A stretch of 10,711 bases of DNA from Erythrobacter sp. UBA1916 (GCA_002337385.1 DDFY01000013.1:131564-142274), one strand, 5' to 3'; counted from the first letter of the stretch, positions 1 through 7,812 are shown. Numbers and translations are program-made. Notes: generated from the sequence alone by a model not told the origin.

Positions 1-146
1 ATGGGCCGGGACTACAGGCCCGGTCCGCGCCAGCGGATAGAGCAGGTCGCCCGCAAGGGAGCCCGGCCATTCCTTTCTCCAACGCAGGCTAAGCGAGCCT
101 TCAAAACCAGCTTGAAAATGCTCCACAGATTCTGCAAATACGCCCA

Positions 147-161
147 GAACAAATGACGAAC
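147..161. promoter_or_regulatory. LexA-type box GAAC-N7-GAAC (candidate)
   Basis: The sequence reads GAAC AAATGAC GAAC, an exact fit to the direct-repeat LexA box known from alphaproteobacteria. It lies 70 bases upstream of the methyltransferase ATG and overlaps the left part of the palindrome at 156-173. What it controls is inferred: the restriction-modification cassette is the only gene set immediately downstream. A chance occurrence is possible, since the motif fixes only eight bases. Confidence 0.4.
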
Positions 162-173
162 AAATTTGTCCGT
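156..173. promoter_or_regulatory. imperfect palindrome, candidate operator of the methyltransferase gene
   Basis: Eighteen bases pair symmetrically at eight of nine positions around the perfect core ACAAATTTGT (160-169). A second partial copy of the right half, AAATTGTCC, lies at 213-221. From memory, methyltransferases of the M.SsoII/M.Ecl18kI group, which also carry an N-terminal helix-turn-helix, repress their own genes through a palindrome close to GGACAAATTGTCC, which both elements resemble. The position over the possible -35 region fits an autoregulatory operator. Binding itself is inferred. Confidence 0.4.
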
Positions 174-196
174 AGGGCTTGCTATCTGGGAATAAA
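166..196 (+). promoter_or_regulatory. possible promoter of the dcm-vsr-endonuclease cassette
   Basis: A -35-like TTGTCC (166-171) and a -10-like GAATAA (190-195) are 18 bases apart. They would start transcription near 202, some 30 bases before the methyltransferase ATG. The match to consensus is weak, and the call rests partly on its position between the palindrome and the gene. Confidence 0.25.
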
Positions 197-231
197 AACG
201 ACACTGTGCCGTAAATTGTCCCAGAGGTCTC

Positions 232-1452
232 ATGCTCAACGAATTTGCTGCTCTCCGCGTCCGCGCCGGTCTTTCTCTCGACGATGTTGCCCGGATGACG
301 GGCTATAGCGTCCGGCACGTGCAACGCTGGGAAGCGGGGGACGGAAAGCCGAGAGAGGCAGCTGTAAGAGTGCTGCATTCTATGGCGTCTGTTGGCCCTG
401 TCCAGACAGGCAGCCGCTTCAACTTCATCGATCTCTTCGCGGGTATTGGCGGCATCCGGAAAGGTTTCGATGCCATCGGCGGGCACTGTGTGTTCACCTC
501 CGAATGGAACAAGTTCGCGCAGGAAACTTACGCTGCAAATTTCCGCGACAACCATCCCCCGCATGGCGATATTACAGCCATAGAGACTGACGAGATTCCG
601 GATCACGATGTGCTGTTGGCGGGCTTCCCGTGTCAGCCGTTCTCGATCGCGGGTGTTTCCAAAAAGAACTCGTTGGGTCGCAAGCACGGTTTCCTCGATG
701 AAACCCAGGGCACGCTGTTCTTCGACGTAGCCCGGATCATTCGGACAAAGCGGCCTGCGGCGTTCCTGCTGGAGAACGTGAAGAATCTCAAAAGCCACGA
801 CAAGGGCCGGACCTTCGATGTCATTCTGCGCACGCTGACCGAGGAACTCGGATACAAGGTCTGGCATCAGGTGATCGATGCGCAGCACTTCGTGCCGCAG
901 CATCGTGAACGGATCGTGATTGTCGGTTTCCGTGAAGCCGTTCCGTTCAGCTGGGATGACCTGAAACTCCCGCCAAAGGGAAGCGTCCGGCTTAACAGCA
1001 TCTTCCATCCGGAAGACGGCTCGGAGAAGGCAGAAGCTCCATACACGCTCGGTCCGGATGCTGCCGTGAACGGCAAGTACACGCTGACCGACAAGCTCTG
1101 GCAATATCTCCAGGGCTATGCCGAAAAGCACAAAGCGGCGGGCAATGGCTTCGGCTTTGGGCTGGTGACACCCGATGATGTCGCGCGCACGCTTTCAGCC
1201 CGGTATTACAAGGACGGCTCGGAAATCCTTGTCAGTCAGGGGCCGAAAAGCAATCCGCGACGCCTGACGCCCCGCGAATGCGCACGGCTCATGGGCTATG
1301 GAGACGACTTCCGCATCCCCGTGTCTGACACACAGGCTTACAAGCAATTCGGGAACTCGGTTGCGGTGCCGGTCTTTGAGGCCGTGGCCCGTGTCATGCA
1401 GCCCCATATTCAGGCTCTGGTCGAGCCTGTCAGGGGAAGCAAAGCGGCCTGA
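232..1452 (+). CDS. dcm: Dcm-like DNA (cytosine-5)-methyltransferase with N-terminal HTH
   Basis: This 406-residue enzyme transfers a methyl group from S-adenosylmethionine to cytosine C5 in DNA. Residues 1-51 form a helix-turn-helix (around LSLDDVARMTGYSVRHVQRW). The catalytic core follows with motif I FIDLFAGIGG (65-74), motif IV GFPCQPF with catalytic Cys134, motif VI ENV (181-183), motif VIII QHRER (223-227), a recognition region about 235-345, and motifs IX and X (RRLTPRECARLMGY, QFGNSVAVPVFEAVA). The region TLSARYYKDGSEIL near 320-333 and the motif IX/X wording closely match E. coli Dcm, so CCWGG (or CCNGG) recognition is likely. The ATG at 232 follows AGAGG by four bases. It heads a cassette whose next gene, vsr, starts three bases after its stop. 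The N-terminal domain may repress its own promoter, as in M.SsoII-like enzymes; that is inferred. Confidence 0.95.
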   Translation: MLNEFAALRVRAGLSLDDVARMTGYSVRHVQRWEAGDGKPREAAVRVLHSMASVGPVQTGSRFNFIDLFAGIGGIRKGFDAIGGHCVFTSEWNKFAQETYAANFRDNHPPHGDITAIETDEIPDHDVLLAGFPCQPFSIAGVSKKNSLGRKHGFLDETQGTLFFDVARIIRTKRPAAFLLENVKNLKSHDKGRTFDVILRTLTEELGYKVWHQVIDAQHFVPQHRERIVIVGFREAVPFSWDDLKLPPKGSVRLNSIFHPEDGSEKAEAPYTLGPDAAVNGKYTLTDKLWQYLQGYAEKHKAAGNGFGFGLVTPDDVARTLSARYYKDGSEILVSQGPKSNPRRLTPRECARLMGYGDDFRIPVSDTQAYKQFGNSVAVPVFEAVARVMQPHIQALVEPVRGSKAA

Positions 1453-1455
1453 CGC

Positions 1456-1908
1456 ATGGTCGACGTTCACGACGTTGCCACACGCAGCCGGAACATGGCT
1501 GCGATCAGAGGTGCTAACACGAAGCCGGAACTCCAGGTCCGGCGGGCTTTACATGCGCTCGGTCTTCGCTTCCGGCTCCATGCAAAGGAATTGCCAGGCA
1601 AGCCTGACCTCGTATTCCCGCGTCACAGGGCGGTGATCTTCGTCCATGGCTGCTTCTGGCACGGGCACGACTGTCACTTCTTTAAAATGCCCGCGACGCG
1701 ACAGGAATTCTGGGCAGACAAGATCGGGCGCAATGTCACTAACGATGCAAAAGCTGCGGCAGCGCTTCGGGCTGATGGATGGCGCGTCGGACTCGTCTGG
1801 GAATGCGCGCTCAAAGGCCGGACGAAGCCTGATTTTGGTGAAACTATGCAGGCACTTGCCATGTGGGTAAGATCGGCTGATCCGTCGATCACGCTTAGGG
1901 GTAATTAG
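1456..1908 (+). CDS. vsr: very short patch repair endonuclease Vsr
   Basis: This strand-specific endonuclease nicks next to T:G mismatches that arise when 5-methylcytosine deaminates, starting very short patch repair. The 150-residue protein aligns with E. coli Vsr almost without gaps through about residue 120, so key residues keep their E. coli numbers: Glu25, Asp51 (in KPDLVF), His64, His69 and Asp97, plus the structural zinc ligands Cys66, His71, Cys73 and Cys117 (in VWECAL). One difference is Val63 where E. coli has Thr63, a change I believe also occurs in other family members. The start MVDVHDVATRSRNM matches the family N-terminus. No clear ribosome site precedes the ATG, which lies three bases after the methyltransferase stop, so translation is probably coupled. 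The pairing with a Dcm-like enzyme fits its role of countering the mutagenic cost of methylation. Confidence 0.95.
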   Translation: MVDVHDVATRSRNMAAIRGANTKPELQVRRALHALGLRFRLHAKELPGKPDLVFPRHRAVIFVHGCFWHGHDCHFFKMPATRQEFWADKIGRNVTNDAKAAAALRADGWRVGLVWECALKGRTKPDFGETMQALAMWVRSADPSITLRGN

Positions 1909-3228
1909 TTGGCCGGATCACTTGCGCAATTGCTGGATCTCCTGCGTCATCACGGCGCGACCCGTATCTATGCCAAGCGTCTTGCGCCGAACGACAATTC
2001 CAAGAACCAGGTCTATCTCGGCGGCGACTTTTCAGCTCTTAACATCATTCCGCATGGCGAGATCTACAGCGACGATACTGACGTCGCCGGGGCCGTGCGT
2101 GACCGCGCCAAAGCATCTGTCGACTTCTACTGGGCGGATGGAGAGGGGCTTCACCATGCCCCCAACACGGGCCTGATCCTCTATCCCAAATATCCCGAAG
2201 TTCGCATGTCGGGCTTCCTTCTCGGCTGCAAAGCAGCACCATCGGATATCATGCGGGTAAGGGACGAAGGCCGCGTGCTGTTCTTCGGCATCACGCGCAC
2301 CGGATCGGTCGTGGGCTATGCGGTATCTGGCGAGGACCCGATAGCGAGGGAGCTGGTTTCGCGCGAATGGCCGATGATCGGCGTGTTCCTCGAACTGCCT
2401 CTAACGCTCGATGACGCGAGGGACCCCCGCGAGCAGCTGCTTGACGAGCTTCGCCGGATATACCGGCTGAACTGGATCGCATCGCAGAAGCTGGCCGCTG
2501 ACGGGACCAAGGCTCCCTATGCAGCCCGCAATGGCGGTGGCTACACACTCGAGGCCGAACTTGGTGTTACGCCCAACGGCTATGCAGAGCCGGACTATCT
2601 GGGCTGGGAAGTGAAGCAATACGGGGTGCGCGACTTCCTGTCCTTTAAGGCGAAGTCGCCGGTCACGCTGATGACACCTGAGCCCACCGGGGGCATTTAC
2701 CGCACAGAGGGTGTCGATGCTTTTATGCGGCGCTTTGGATATGCCGATCAGTCCGGGAAAGCCGACCGCATCAACTTTGGTGGGCGGTATGACTGCCAGC
2801 GCAAGCACCATCTGCTGACCGGACTGCGAATGACGCTGTCGGGCTATGATGAGATAACCGGGAAGATCACCGATCTCGATGGCGAACTCGTTCTGATCAG
2901 CGACCGGGATGAAATCGCAGCGACCTGGAGCTTCAAGGGGATGATGGCGCACTGGAACCGCAAACATGCGCAGGCCGCCTATGTGCCCTCACTGTTCCGC
3001 ACCCCGCCTCCCGAATATCACTACGGCCCTCAGGTGCTGCTGTGCGAGGAAACAGATTTCCTGATGTTTCTCCAGGCCTTTGCCAGAGGACAGGTCTACT
3101 ACGATCCCGCCATCAAGCTGGTGAACGCGTCCACGATGGCACCTGAGATCAAGCGCCGGAGCCAGTTTCGTGTTTCGCACAATGATCTCACCGGACTCTA
3201 CAGGCGGTCTGAAAAGGTCAGCCTGTAA
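1909..3228 (+). CDS. EcoRII-N/MvaI-BcnI-like type II restriction endonuclease
   Basis: This 439-residue enzyme is the probable nuclease partner of the Dcm-like methyltransferase. The C-terminal part from about 190 corresponds to the full length of MvaI/BcnI-type enzymes (about 240 residues). It has GYTLEAELGV (211-220, conserved Glu215), then Asp229 and the Glu234-x-Lys236 pair in EPDYLGWEVK, with the D-x4-E-x-K spacing of the MvaI active site, and QFRV near the end (419-422). Residues 1 to about 170 resemble the EcoRII N-terminal effector domain: IYAKRLAPND with NQVYL (20-37), and APNTGLILYP (84-93). MvaI and EcoRII both act on CCWGG. The start is TTG at 1909, directly after the vsr stop TAG and preceded by AGGGG at 1897-1901, a good ribosome site. 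The frame is the same as vsr, so read-through would fuse them. The family call for the catalytic half is firm; the EcoRII-like half rests on remembered sequence. Confidence 0.85.
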   Translation: MAGSLAQLLDLLRHHGATRIYAKRLAPNDNSKNQVYLGGDFSALNIIPHGEIYSDDTDVAGAVRDRAKASVDFYWADGEGLHHAPNTGLILYPKYPEVRMSGFLLGCKAAPSDIMRVRDEGRVLFFGITRTGSVVGYAVSGEDPIARELVSREWPMIGVFLELPLTLDDARDPREQLLDELRRIYRLNWIASQKLAADGTKAPYAARNGGGYTLEAELGVTPNGYAEPDYLGWEVKQYGVRDFLSFKAKSPVTLMTPEPTGGIYRTEGVDAFMRRFGYADQSGKADRINFGGRYDCQRKHHLLTGLRMTLSGYDEITGKITDLDGELVLISDRDEIAATWSFKGMMAHWNRKHAQAAYVPSLFRTPPPEYHYGPQVLLCEETDFLMFLQAFARGQVYYDPAIKLVNASTMAPEIKRRSQFRVSHNDLTGLYRRSEKVSL

Positions 3229-3244
3229 GCTGCATTGCGTCAAC

Positions 3245-5992
3245 TCAGCCCAACCCGGCACCCATCGCCTTTGACTTGGCGGTCTCGGGAGTGCTCGCAG
3301 ACATGGCCATCTGTTTCTCGCCCGCGCGCTCATAAATCGCGCGGACAAGCCGGTTCTTGTCTTCGGTTACAACTACCGCCTCGGCTTTGGCGCGCGAAAG
3401 CGCGACATAGAGCATCTTCTGATCGACCAGATTGGTGGAGCGGCTGTCGGCGTGGATCAGGACACGCTCGGCGGTCTGGCCCTGGGCGGCGTGGGCTGTC
3501 TGGACATAGGCGTGGCGCAAATGAGTATCGCGAGGATCGGAGAGATCGAGTTTCTGCTCGCGTCCGCTGGCGAGCTTCACGGTTGCCCGGCCACGGTCGG
3601 GATCGACGCGGGTGACGGTCCCGCCAAGGCCATTAACCCGCCCGGCCTCGCGGTCGTTGCGGGTGAACTGCACGCGGTCGCCGGTTCGGAGTTCCATTGG
3701 CTTCGGCTCGAACACCTCCGCCTTGCCAGCACCCCACTGCCGGGGATGCCAGTCCAGCGAACCTCCGTCGCGGCCTTCGAGGGCAATGCGCCCGCGCTCG
3801 GGATCGACAGCAGCGATTGCGAAGCTTTCGCCTCGCCGCACGCCTTTGGCGGCATAGTCGCGGCTGAACCTAACGACATCGCCGATAGCATAGCTGGCTA
3901 CCTCGCGCGCTTCGGCACGGGTCAGACCCTTTGCCTCAAGCGCATCGAACCGCATGGCCTCCGCTGACAATTCACCGCGTCCGGTCAGCTTCGCCCGGAT
4001 CATGCCGGTGAGCCTGTCCCGGCCTTCGCGCGACGGTTCGATCATCAGCGTCCGGGCACGCTCTGCTGCGGGCAAGGCCAGATAGTGCCGGGCCATCGCC
4101 CCAAGACGCTCATCCGGGGTAGCGCCTTCGATCACCTTGCCGCCGCCACGCTCCAGCGCGGCCAGCGCCTTGTCCGCATGGCCCTCGATCGATGCCATAA
4201 CAGCTTCGCGGGTGTTGGCATTTGTCTGCCGGACCACCTCGGCGAGCTTCGCGGTCGTCATGCCAGCCTGCTGCAACTGGGCGAAGCTTGCGCCAGCACC
4301 TACCGATCCCAGCTGCTTGACATCACCGACTAGGACGAGCCTTGCTCCGGCCTTGTCGGCGCGGGTCATGAGTTTCGCCATGTCGTGGGCTGAGAGCATC
4401 GAGGCTTCATCGACGATCCAGACGGCGTCCTTGCCCGCTGTCTTCGCTTCTGGCGAGAGCAAATGCCGCGCCACGGTATCACCTCGCAGGCCGAGCGCCT
4501 CGCCGAGAACAGTTGCTGCCGATGCGGTCGGCGCAAGCGCAGTCACCGCAAGTCCGTGACGCCGTGCTTCGCGCGCATAGGTTGCGAGCACGGTGGTGGT
4601 CTTGGCAGTCCCGGCATAGCCTTGGACGGCTGTCACACGATTTCGCGAGGTTAGCAGCTCCGCGGTCGCCCGCTTCTGGTCATCGGTCCATGCATAACCT
4701 GATCGCGCGGATTGGCGCGCGGCGCGTTCGATGGTCCGTGCTGCCGCTATCGGACTGGCGAGCGATTGTGCCATGTCGCGCCCCGCTTCCTCAAGCCGTA
4801 ACATGGTGCGTTCGGTCTCGATGGCCTTTGGTGTCGTGAACCCGGCAAACTCCGCGCCGCGCCGGTCAACGAAAGTGCGCGAGACAAGCTCGCCGCGCTC
4901 TCCGGCCTCGGCAATCGCTGCGCTGATTGCACCGTGCCCGGCCTTGCCGAAAGCGAAGTCCCCTGCTTCACGTGCGAGAGTGCTGGCCGAAAACACCGCT
5001 TGGCGCTCGGACAGTTTGGCTGCGGCCCATGTCATCGCCTGCCGTGCCAGCGACTCCGGGCTGGCGGTAGCTTCGCTGGTTTTGGCTAGCTCTCTCGCTT
5101 CACCGATCAGCTTTTCTCGCGCTGCCTTGTCGAACCCGTTGTTGTCGGCAGTCGCCCGCCATTCAGTGCGCAAGGTACGATGATTCGCACTGGTCTTGGC
5201 CTCACGGGTGTCGAGGGCGGCGATCTGCTTCTCGGCAGCGCTCGCTTCCGCACGACTGGTGCCGCGCTCGGCAAGTCTGGCATCGATCGCTGCGGTGCGC
5301 TGGCTCAGCGCATCGATGGCCTTGTCCGGTACGCCCGCGATCTCGAACAGCGAGTCTTTGGCCACTTCGATCTTGTATCCCAGCGCGGCAACGCCGTGCG
5401 CCAGTTCCTGCCGGTAGATCGCGCCGATCTCCTTTTGCAGCTGGTAGAAGGCACGCGGCTCAAGGCTGCGCCAGTTGTGATCCTTGTCCTGCGTCGCGTT
5501 GATGATCACGCCGTGGGTGTGCAGCTGTGGGTCCTGTGCCCTACTCGTGGCATGGCGGAAGGTGGCGATGGCGAGATTGCTGGCCACTTCGCGCCGAACC
5601 TCGCCGCCCTGTCTGATCCGGGTTGCCGCCATGTGCTTCTCGACATGGGCGAGCGTCACTTTCACCGCCGCACCATGCTCCTTGATGAGCCGCTTGTCTC
5701 CGGCAACCTCGGCCATGATCGAAACGGACTTCGGCGCGGACAGGGTGACGTCCCAGCCTGGCCGGTGCTCGATCTTGCCATCGCGCGTCGTGCCCAGCTG
5801 CTTCCCGGCAATGCGGCCTTCGAGCAGTTCGGCAAACTTCTCGCGATCAACTTCGCCTGACAGGCCCAGCTTCTCCGCTGCCTCACCAAACCATTCGGAC
5901 GGAGCCATGCCGCCTTCGGCATAGTAATCGTCGGCTTCGTAATAGCTGGCTGCCTGACCGGCACACGACAGGGCCGAGACTGAGGCGACCAC
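3245..5992 (-). CDS. mobF: MobF family conjugative relaxase-helicase (TraI/TraA type)
   Basis: This protein nicks oriT, stays covalently bound to the 5' end and unwinds the transferred strand. Counted from the GTG at 5992 it has 915 residues. The relaxase domain shows the paired tyrosines YYEADDYY (Tyr17, 18, 23, 24) and the metal-binding histidines His147, His158 and His160 (LHTHGV), nearly the numbering of F TraI. A RecD-like helicase follows: Walker A GYAGTAKTT (458-466), Walker B IVDEAS (526-531), LVGDVKQLGSVG (554-565), VRQT (587-590), TAHAAQGQT (832-840) and YVALSRAK (862-869). Its P-loop carries Ala where the usual GKT motif has Gly, a variant I believe is common in alphaproteobacterial relatives. 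The longer frame to 6055 is unlikely because the family begins just before the tyrosines, and GTG 5992 has AGGA eight bases upstream. Its G is the last base of the traD stop (TAGTG), implying coupled translation. It is shorter than F TraI (1756), lacking the second helicase-like and C-terminal regions. Confidence 0.95.
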   Translation of the reverse strand: MVASVSALSCAGQAASYYEADDYYAEGGMAPSEWFGEAAEKLGLSGEVDREKFAELLEGRIAGKQLGTTRDGKIEHRPGWDVTLSAPKSVSIMAEVAGDKRLIKEHGAAVKVTLAHVEKHMAATRIRQGGEVRREVASNLAIATFRHATSRAQDPQLHTHGVIINATQDKDHNWRSLEPRAFYQLQKEIGAIYRQELAHGVAALGYKIEVAKDSLFEIAGVPDKAIDALSQRTAAIDARLAERGTSRAEASAAEKQIAALDTREAKTSANHRTLRTEWRATADNNGFDKAAREKLIGEARELAKTSEATASPESLARQAMTWAAAKLSERQAVFSASTLAREAGDFAFGKAGHGAISAAIAEAGERGELVSRTFVDRRGAEFAGFTTPKAIETERTMLRLEEAGRDMAQSLASPIAAARTIERAARQSARSGYAWTDDQKRATAELLTSRNRVTAVQGYAGTAKTTTVLATYAREARRHGLAVTALAPTASAATVLGEALGLRGDTVARHLLSPEAKTAGKDAVWIVDEASMLSAHDMAKLMTRADKAGARLVLVGDVKQLGSVGAGASFAQLQQAGMTTAKLAEVVRQTNANTREAVMASIEGHADKALAALERGGGKVIEGATPDERLGAMARHYLALPAAERARTLMIEPSREGRDRLTGMIRAKLTGRGELSAEAMRFDALEAKGLTRAEAREVASYAIGDVVRFSRDYAAKGVRRGESFAIAAVDPERGRIALEGRDGGSLDWHPRQWGAGKAEVFEPKPMELRTGDRVQFTRNDREAGRVNGLGGTVTRVDPDRGRATVKLASGREQKLDLSDPRDTHLRHAYVQTAHAAQGQTAERVLIHADSRSTNLVDQKMLYVALSRAKAEAVVVTEDKNRLVRAIYERAGEKQMAMSASTPETAKSKAMGAGLG

Positions 5993-7812
5993 TAAACCGG
6001 TCCTGGTTTCGCGTCGGGCTCGGCACCTTTTGCGATCTCGCTGACCCGGCTCCACAGCGTGGCCGCCGGATCGCCTGGCATGTAGGCAGGCTGACGAGGG
6101 TCGCCGCGCCGGGTGATGTGATCGGCGGTGAGACCGATGCGTGCAACCGGCAGGCCATCCGGGAGTAGCAAATACCCCTGATGCGGACTGAGGCGCAGTT
6201 CACTTTCGAGCACGGCAGGCCGGAACTGGCGCTGTGTGGCGATGGTCGTGCGCGGTACTTCGCTGCCAATCGACAACGTGTCGGTAGCAACGCGCAATTC
6301 CACCTCGCACTGACCGATGGTCTCGCTCGCCCATTTGCGGGTTTCCTGATCGACCGTTTGCAGGAACAGCTTGGTGTTGCAGCAGGCCAGCATGGCCTCG
6401 GCGATGTTTGCACCGTAGCGATTGCGCATCTGCCCAAGCGCCTGGAAGGTGAGCACGATCGCTGCGCCGAACTTGCGTCCTTCTGGCAGAAGGCGTGCAA
6501 GGTTCTCGACGCGAGGCAGGTCGGCCAGCTCGTCGAGAACGAACCAGATGCGGCGGTCTGGCGATGGTGACAGACCCAGCACGGCACTCGCTGCGCATTC
6601 GAGCCAGCAAGCCATGAGCGGCTTCGATGCCTCGTAATAGTCTTCCTTGCGGGGGACAAAGATCCAGGGCTTTGCACCCTCGCACTTGTCCAGCTTCGCG
6701 ATGAAATCGCGGAAGGCGAAGCGCTCTTCGCCCTCATCTTCGACTTTCAGGAACTGAATCAGGTTCGCCGCCTTGGCGAGCATGAACAGCACGCTGCCGG
6801 TGGCGCGGTCGGCGTCATTGGCAAATGTGCGGGCCGACGAAGTGTGCCCCAGCCACTCCTTCAACTGCTCCTTGTCCTTGACCTGCAAGGCTTCGAGCAA
6901 GGCTTCGAGGCTACGGTTCTTCTCCGCCCAGAGCGAGCGGATCATGTTGGCGACAAGAATGCGGCTTGTTTCCAGCCAGACATCATCATCCTGGCTGCTC
7001 GTTTCCGAGACCAGCTGGCGTGCCATCCGGTCCGCATCGGCGGGGTGCGATATTTCGTCGAAGGGTGTCCAGAAGGCGCAGCGCGCATCGAAGGGATTGA
7101 GGATGATGTCCCCGCGCGCGGGGTTGTAATAATGCGCGATGAACTCGCCCGAAGTGTCATAGACAAGCGCTGCCTCACCGCGTCTCTCGATGCCGTCGAG
7201 CATCTGGCGCAAGGCAGTTGTCTTGCCGCTGCCGGTGGTGCCAAGAAAGGCAAAGTGGCGGGTCTCGATCCGGCGCGGAACTGGGACCGGGCCGATGCGC
7301 AGGGCATCCCTGCCGCAGAGCAATGTCGTCTCCGCCGCAACGTCTGCTTCATCCGCAACACGGGTACCGCCAATGACCCGGTCGGCAAGCGTATCCTGAC
7401 CCTGAGCCGACATGGTGCGCTGGATTAGCCAGACCGCTAATGAGCCAATGAAGAGGCCTAGGAGCGCCCCGCCACTCGAAACCTTTACGGCCTTCCACAG
7501 TGTTCCGGCAATCAAAGGATCGGAAGCAAAGCCTGACGCGGAAACCGTCCAGTGCTTGCCCTCCATCGACACGTTCATCATCATGTCCTTGCCCGCCATA
7601 TCGCCGATCATGGCGAGCAGCTTTGCGCCAACGCACTGACCTGCGACCTTGAGTTCGGCAGGCAGCAACAGGAACTGTGGCGCGATGATCGTCCCCGCTC
7701 CGGTTGAGGCCAGGATCAGCTTCGAAAAGAAGCCGAAGCGCTGCTGCCACTGCGCCATACGCACCCGCCACAAGGCGTGCGCGCGGGTGACAAAATCTAC
7801 TCCCATGGTCAT
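5992..7812 (-). CDS. traD: TraD-type IV coupling protein
   Basis: This inner-membrane, FtsK-like ATPase links the relaxase-DNA complex to the type IV secretion channel. It has 606 residues. Two probable membrane segments lie at about 32-51 (LILASTGAG...) and 113-131 (SGGALLGLFIGSLAVWLI), with a periplasmic loop between them. Walker A is GTTGSGKTT (191-199) and Walker B is WFVLDELADL (423-432), followed by TFQALGQMRNRYG (455-467) and a sensor-like CCNTKLFLQ (477-485), all typical of the F-type TraD/TrwB family. The ATG at 7812 overlaps the previous stop as ATGA and is preceded by GGAG eight bases upstream; a second in-frame ATG at 7806 is less well placed. Its stop overlaps the relaxase start. 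No secretion channel genes are in the window, so the pore must be encoded elsewhere. Confidence 0.95.
   Translation of the reverse strand: MTMGVDFVTRAHALWRVRMAQWQQRFGFFSKLILASTGAGTIIAPQFLLLPAELKVAGQCVGAKLLAMIGDMAGKDMMMNVSMEGKHWTVSASGFASDPLIAGTLWKAVKVSSGGALLGLFIGSLAVWLIQRTMSAQGQDTLADRVIGGTRVADEADVAAETTLLCGRDALRIGPVPVPRRIETRHFAFLGTTGSGKTTALRQMLDGIERRGEAALVYDTSGEFIAHYYNPARGDIILNPFDARCAFWTPFDEISHPADADRMARQLVSETSSQDDDVWLETSRILVANMIRSLWAEKNRSLEALLEALQVKDKEQLKEWLGHTSSARTFANDADRATGSVLFMLAKAANLIQFLKVEDEGEERFAFRDFIAKLDKCEGAKPWIFVPRKEDYYEASKPLMACWLECAASAVLGLSPSPDRRIWFVLDELADLPRVENLARLLPEGRKFGAAIVLTFQALGQMRNRYGANIAEAMLACCNTKLFLQTVDQETRKWASETIGQCEVELRVATDTLSIGSEVPRTTIATQRQFRPAVLESELRLSPHQGYLLLPDGLPVARIGLTADHITRRGDPRQPAYMPGDPAATLWSRVSEIAKGAEPDAKPGPV

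Larger units (their letters stand above)
1..231. other. non-coding leader left of the restriction-modification cassette
   Basis: No convincing gene is seen here. Short frames run through it (one on the plus strand ending with TGA at 154-156, one minus-strand frame of 75 codons), but neither resembles a known family. Positions 3-26 can fold into an 8-bp GC-rich stem (3-10 with 19-26, one G-U pair, 8-base loop). This could be the end of a terminator of a gene outside the window, but no T-run follows. From about 100 the sequence is more AT-rich and holds a LexA-type box, a palindrome and a probable promoter for the methyltransferase gene. Confidence 0.55.

Noticed and set aside
12..239. Minus-strand frame of 75 codons at the left edge
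   Set aside because: It covers the LexA-type box, palindrome and promoter region of the methyltransferase gene and has no protein-like features.
2401..2967. Minus-strand frame of 188 codons inside the restriction endonuclease gene
   Set aside because: The plus strand carries the MvaI/BcnI active site in this stretch; the antisense frame resembles no family.
3229..3244. Bidirectional terminator between the convergent nuclease and relaxase genes
   Set aside because: The gap is only 16 bases and no stem with a T-run can be seen in or beside it.
3452..3967. Plus-strand frame of 171 codons opposite the helicase part of the relaxase
   Set aside because: It lies antisense to helicase motifs, and its Gly/Ala-rich content mirrors the codons of the real gene.
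5180..5860. Plus-strand frame of 226 codons inside the relaxase gene
   Set aside because: The minus strand here encodes the relaxase domain with its active-site residues; long antisense frames are common in GC-rich genes and no motif or ribosome site supports this one.
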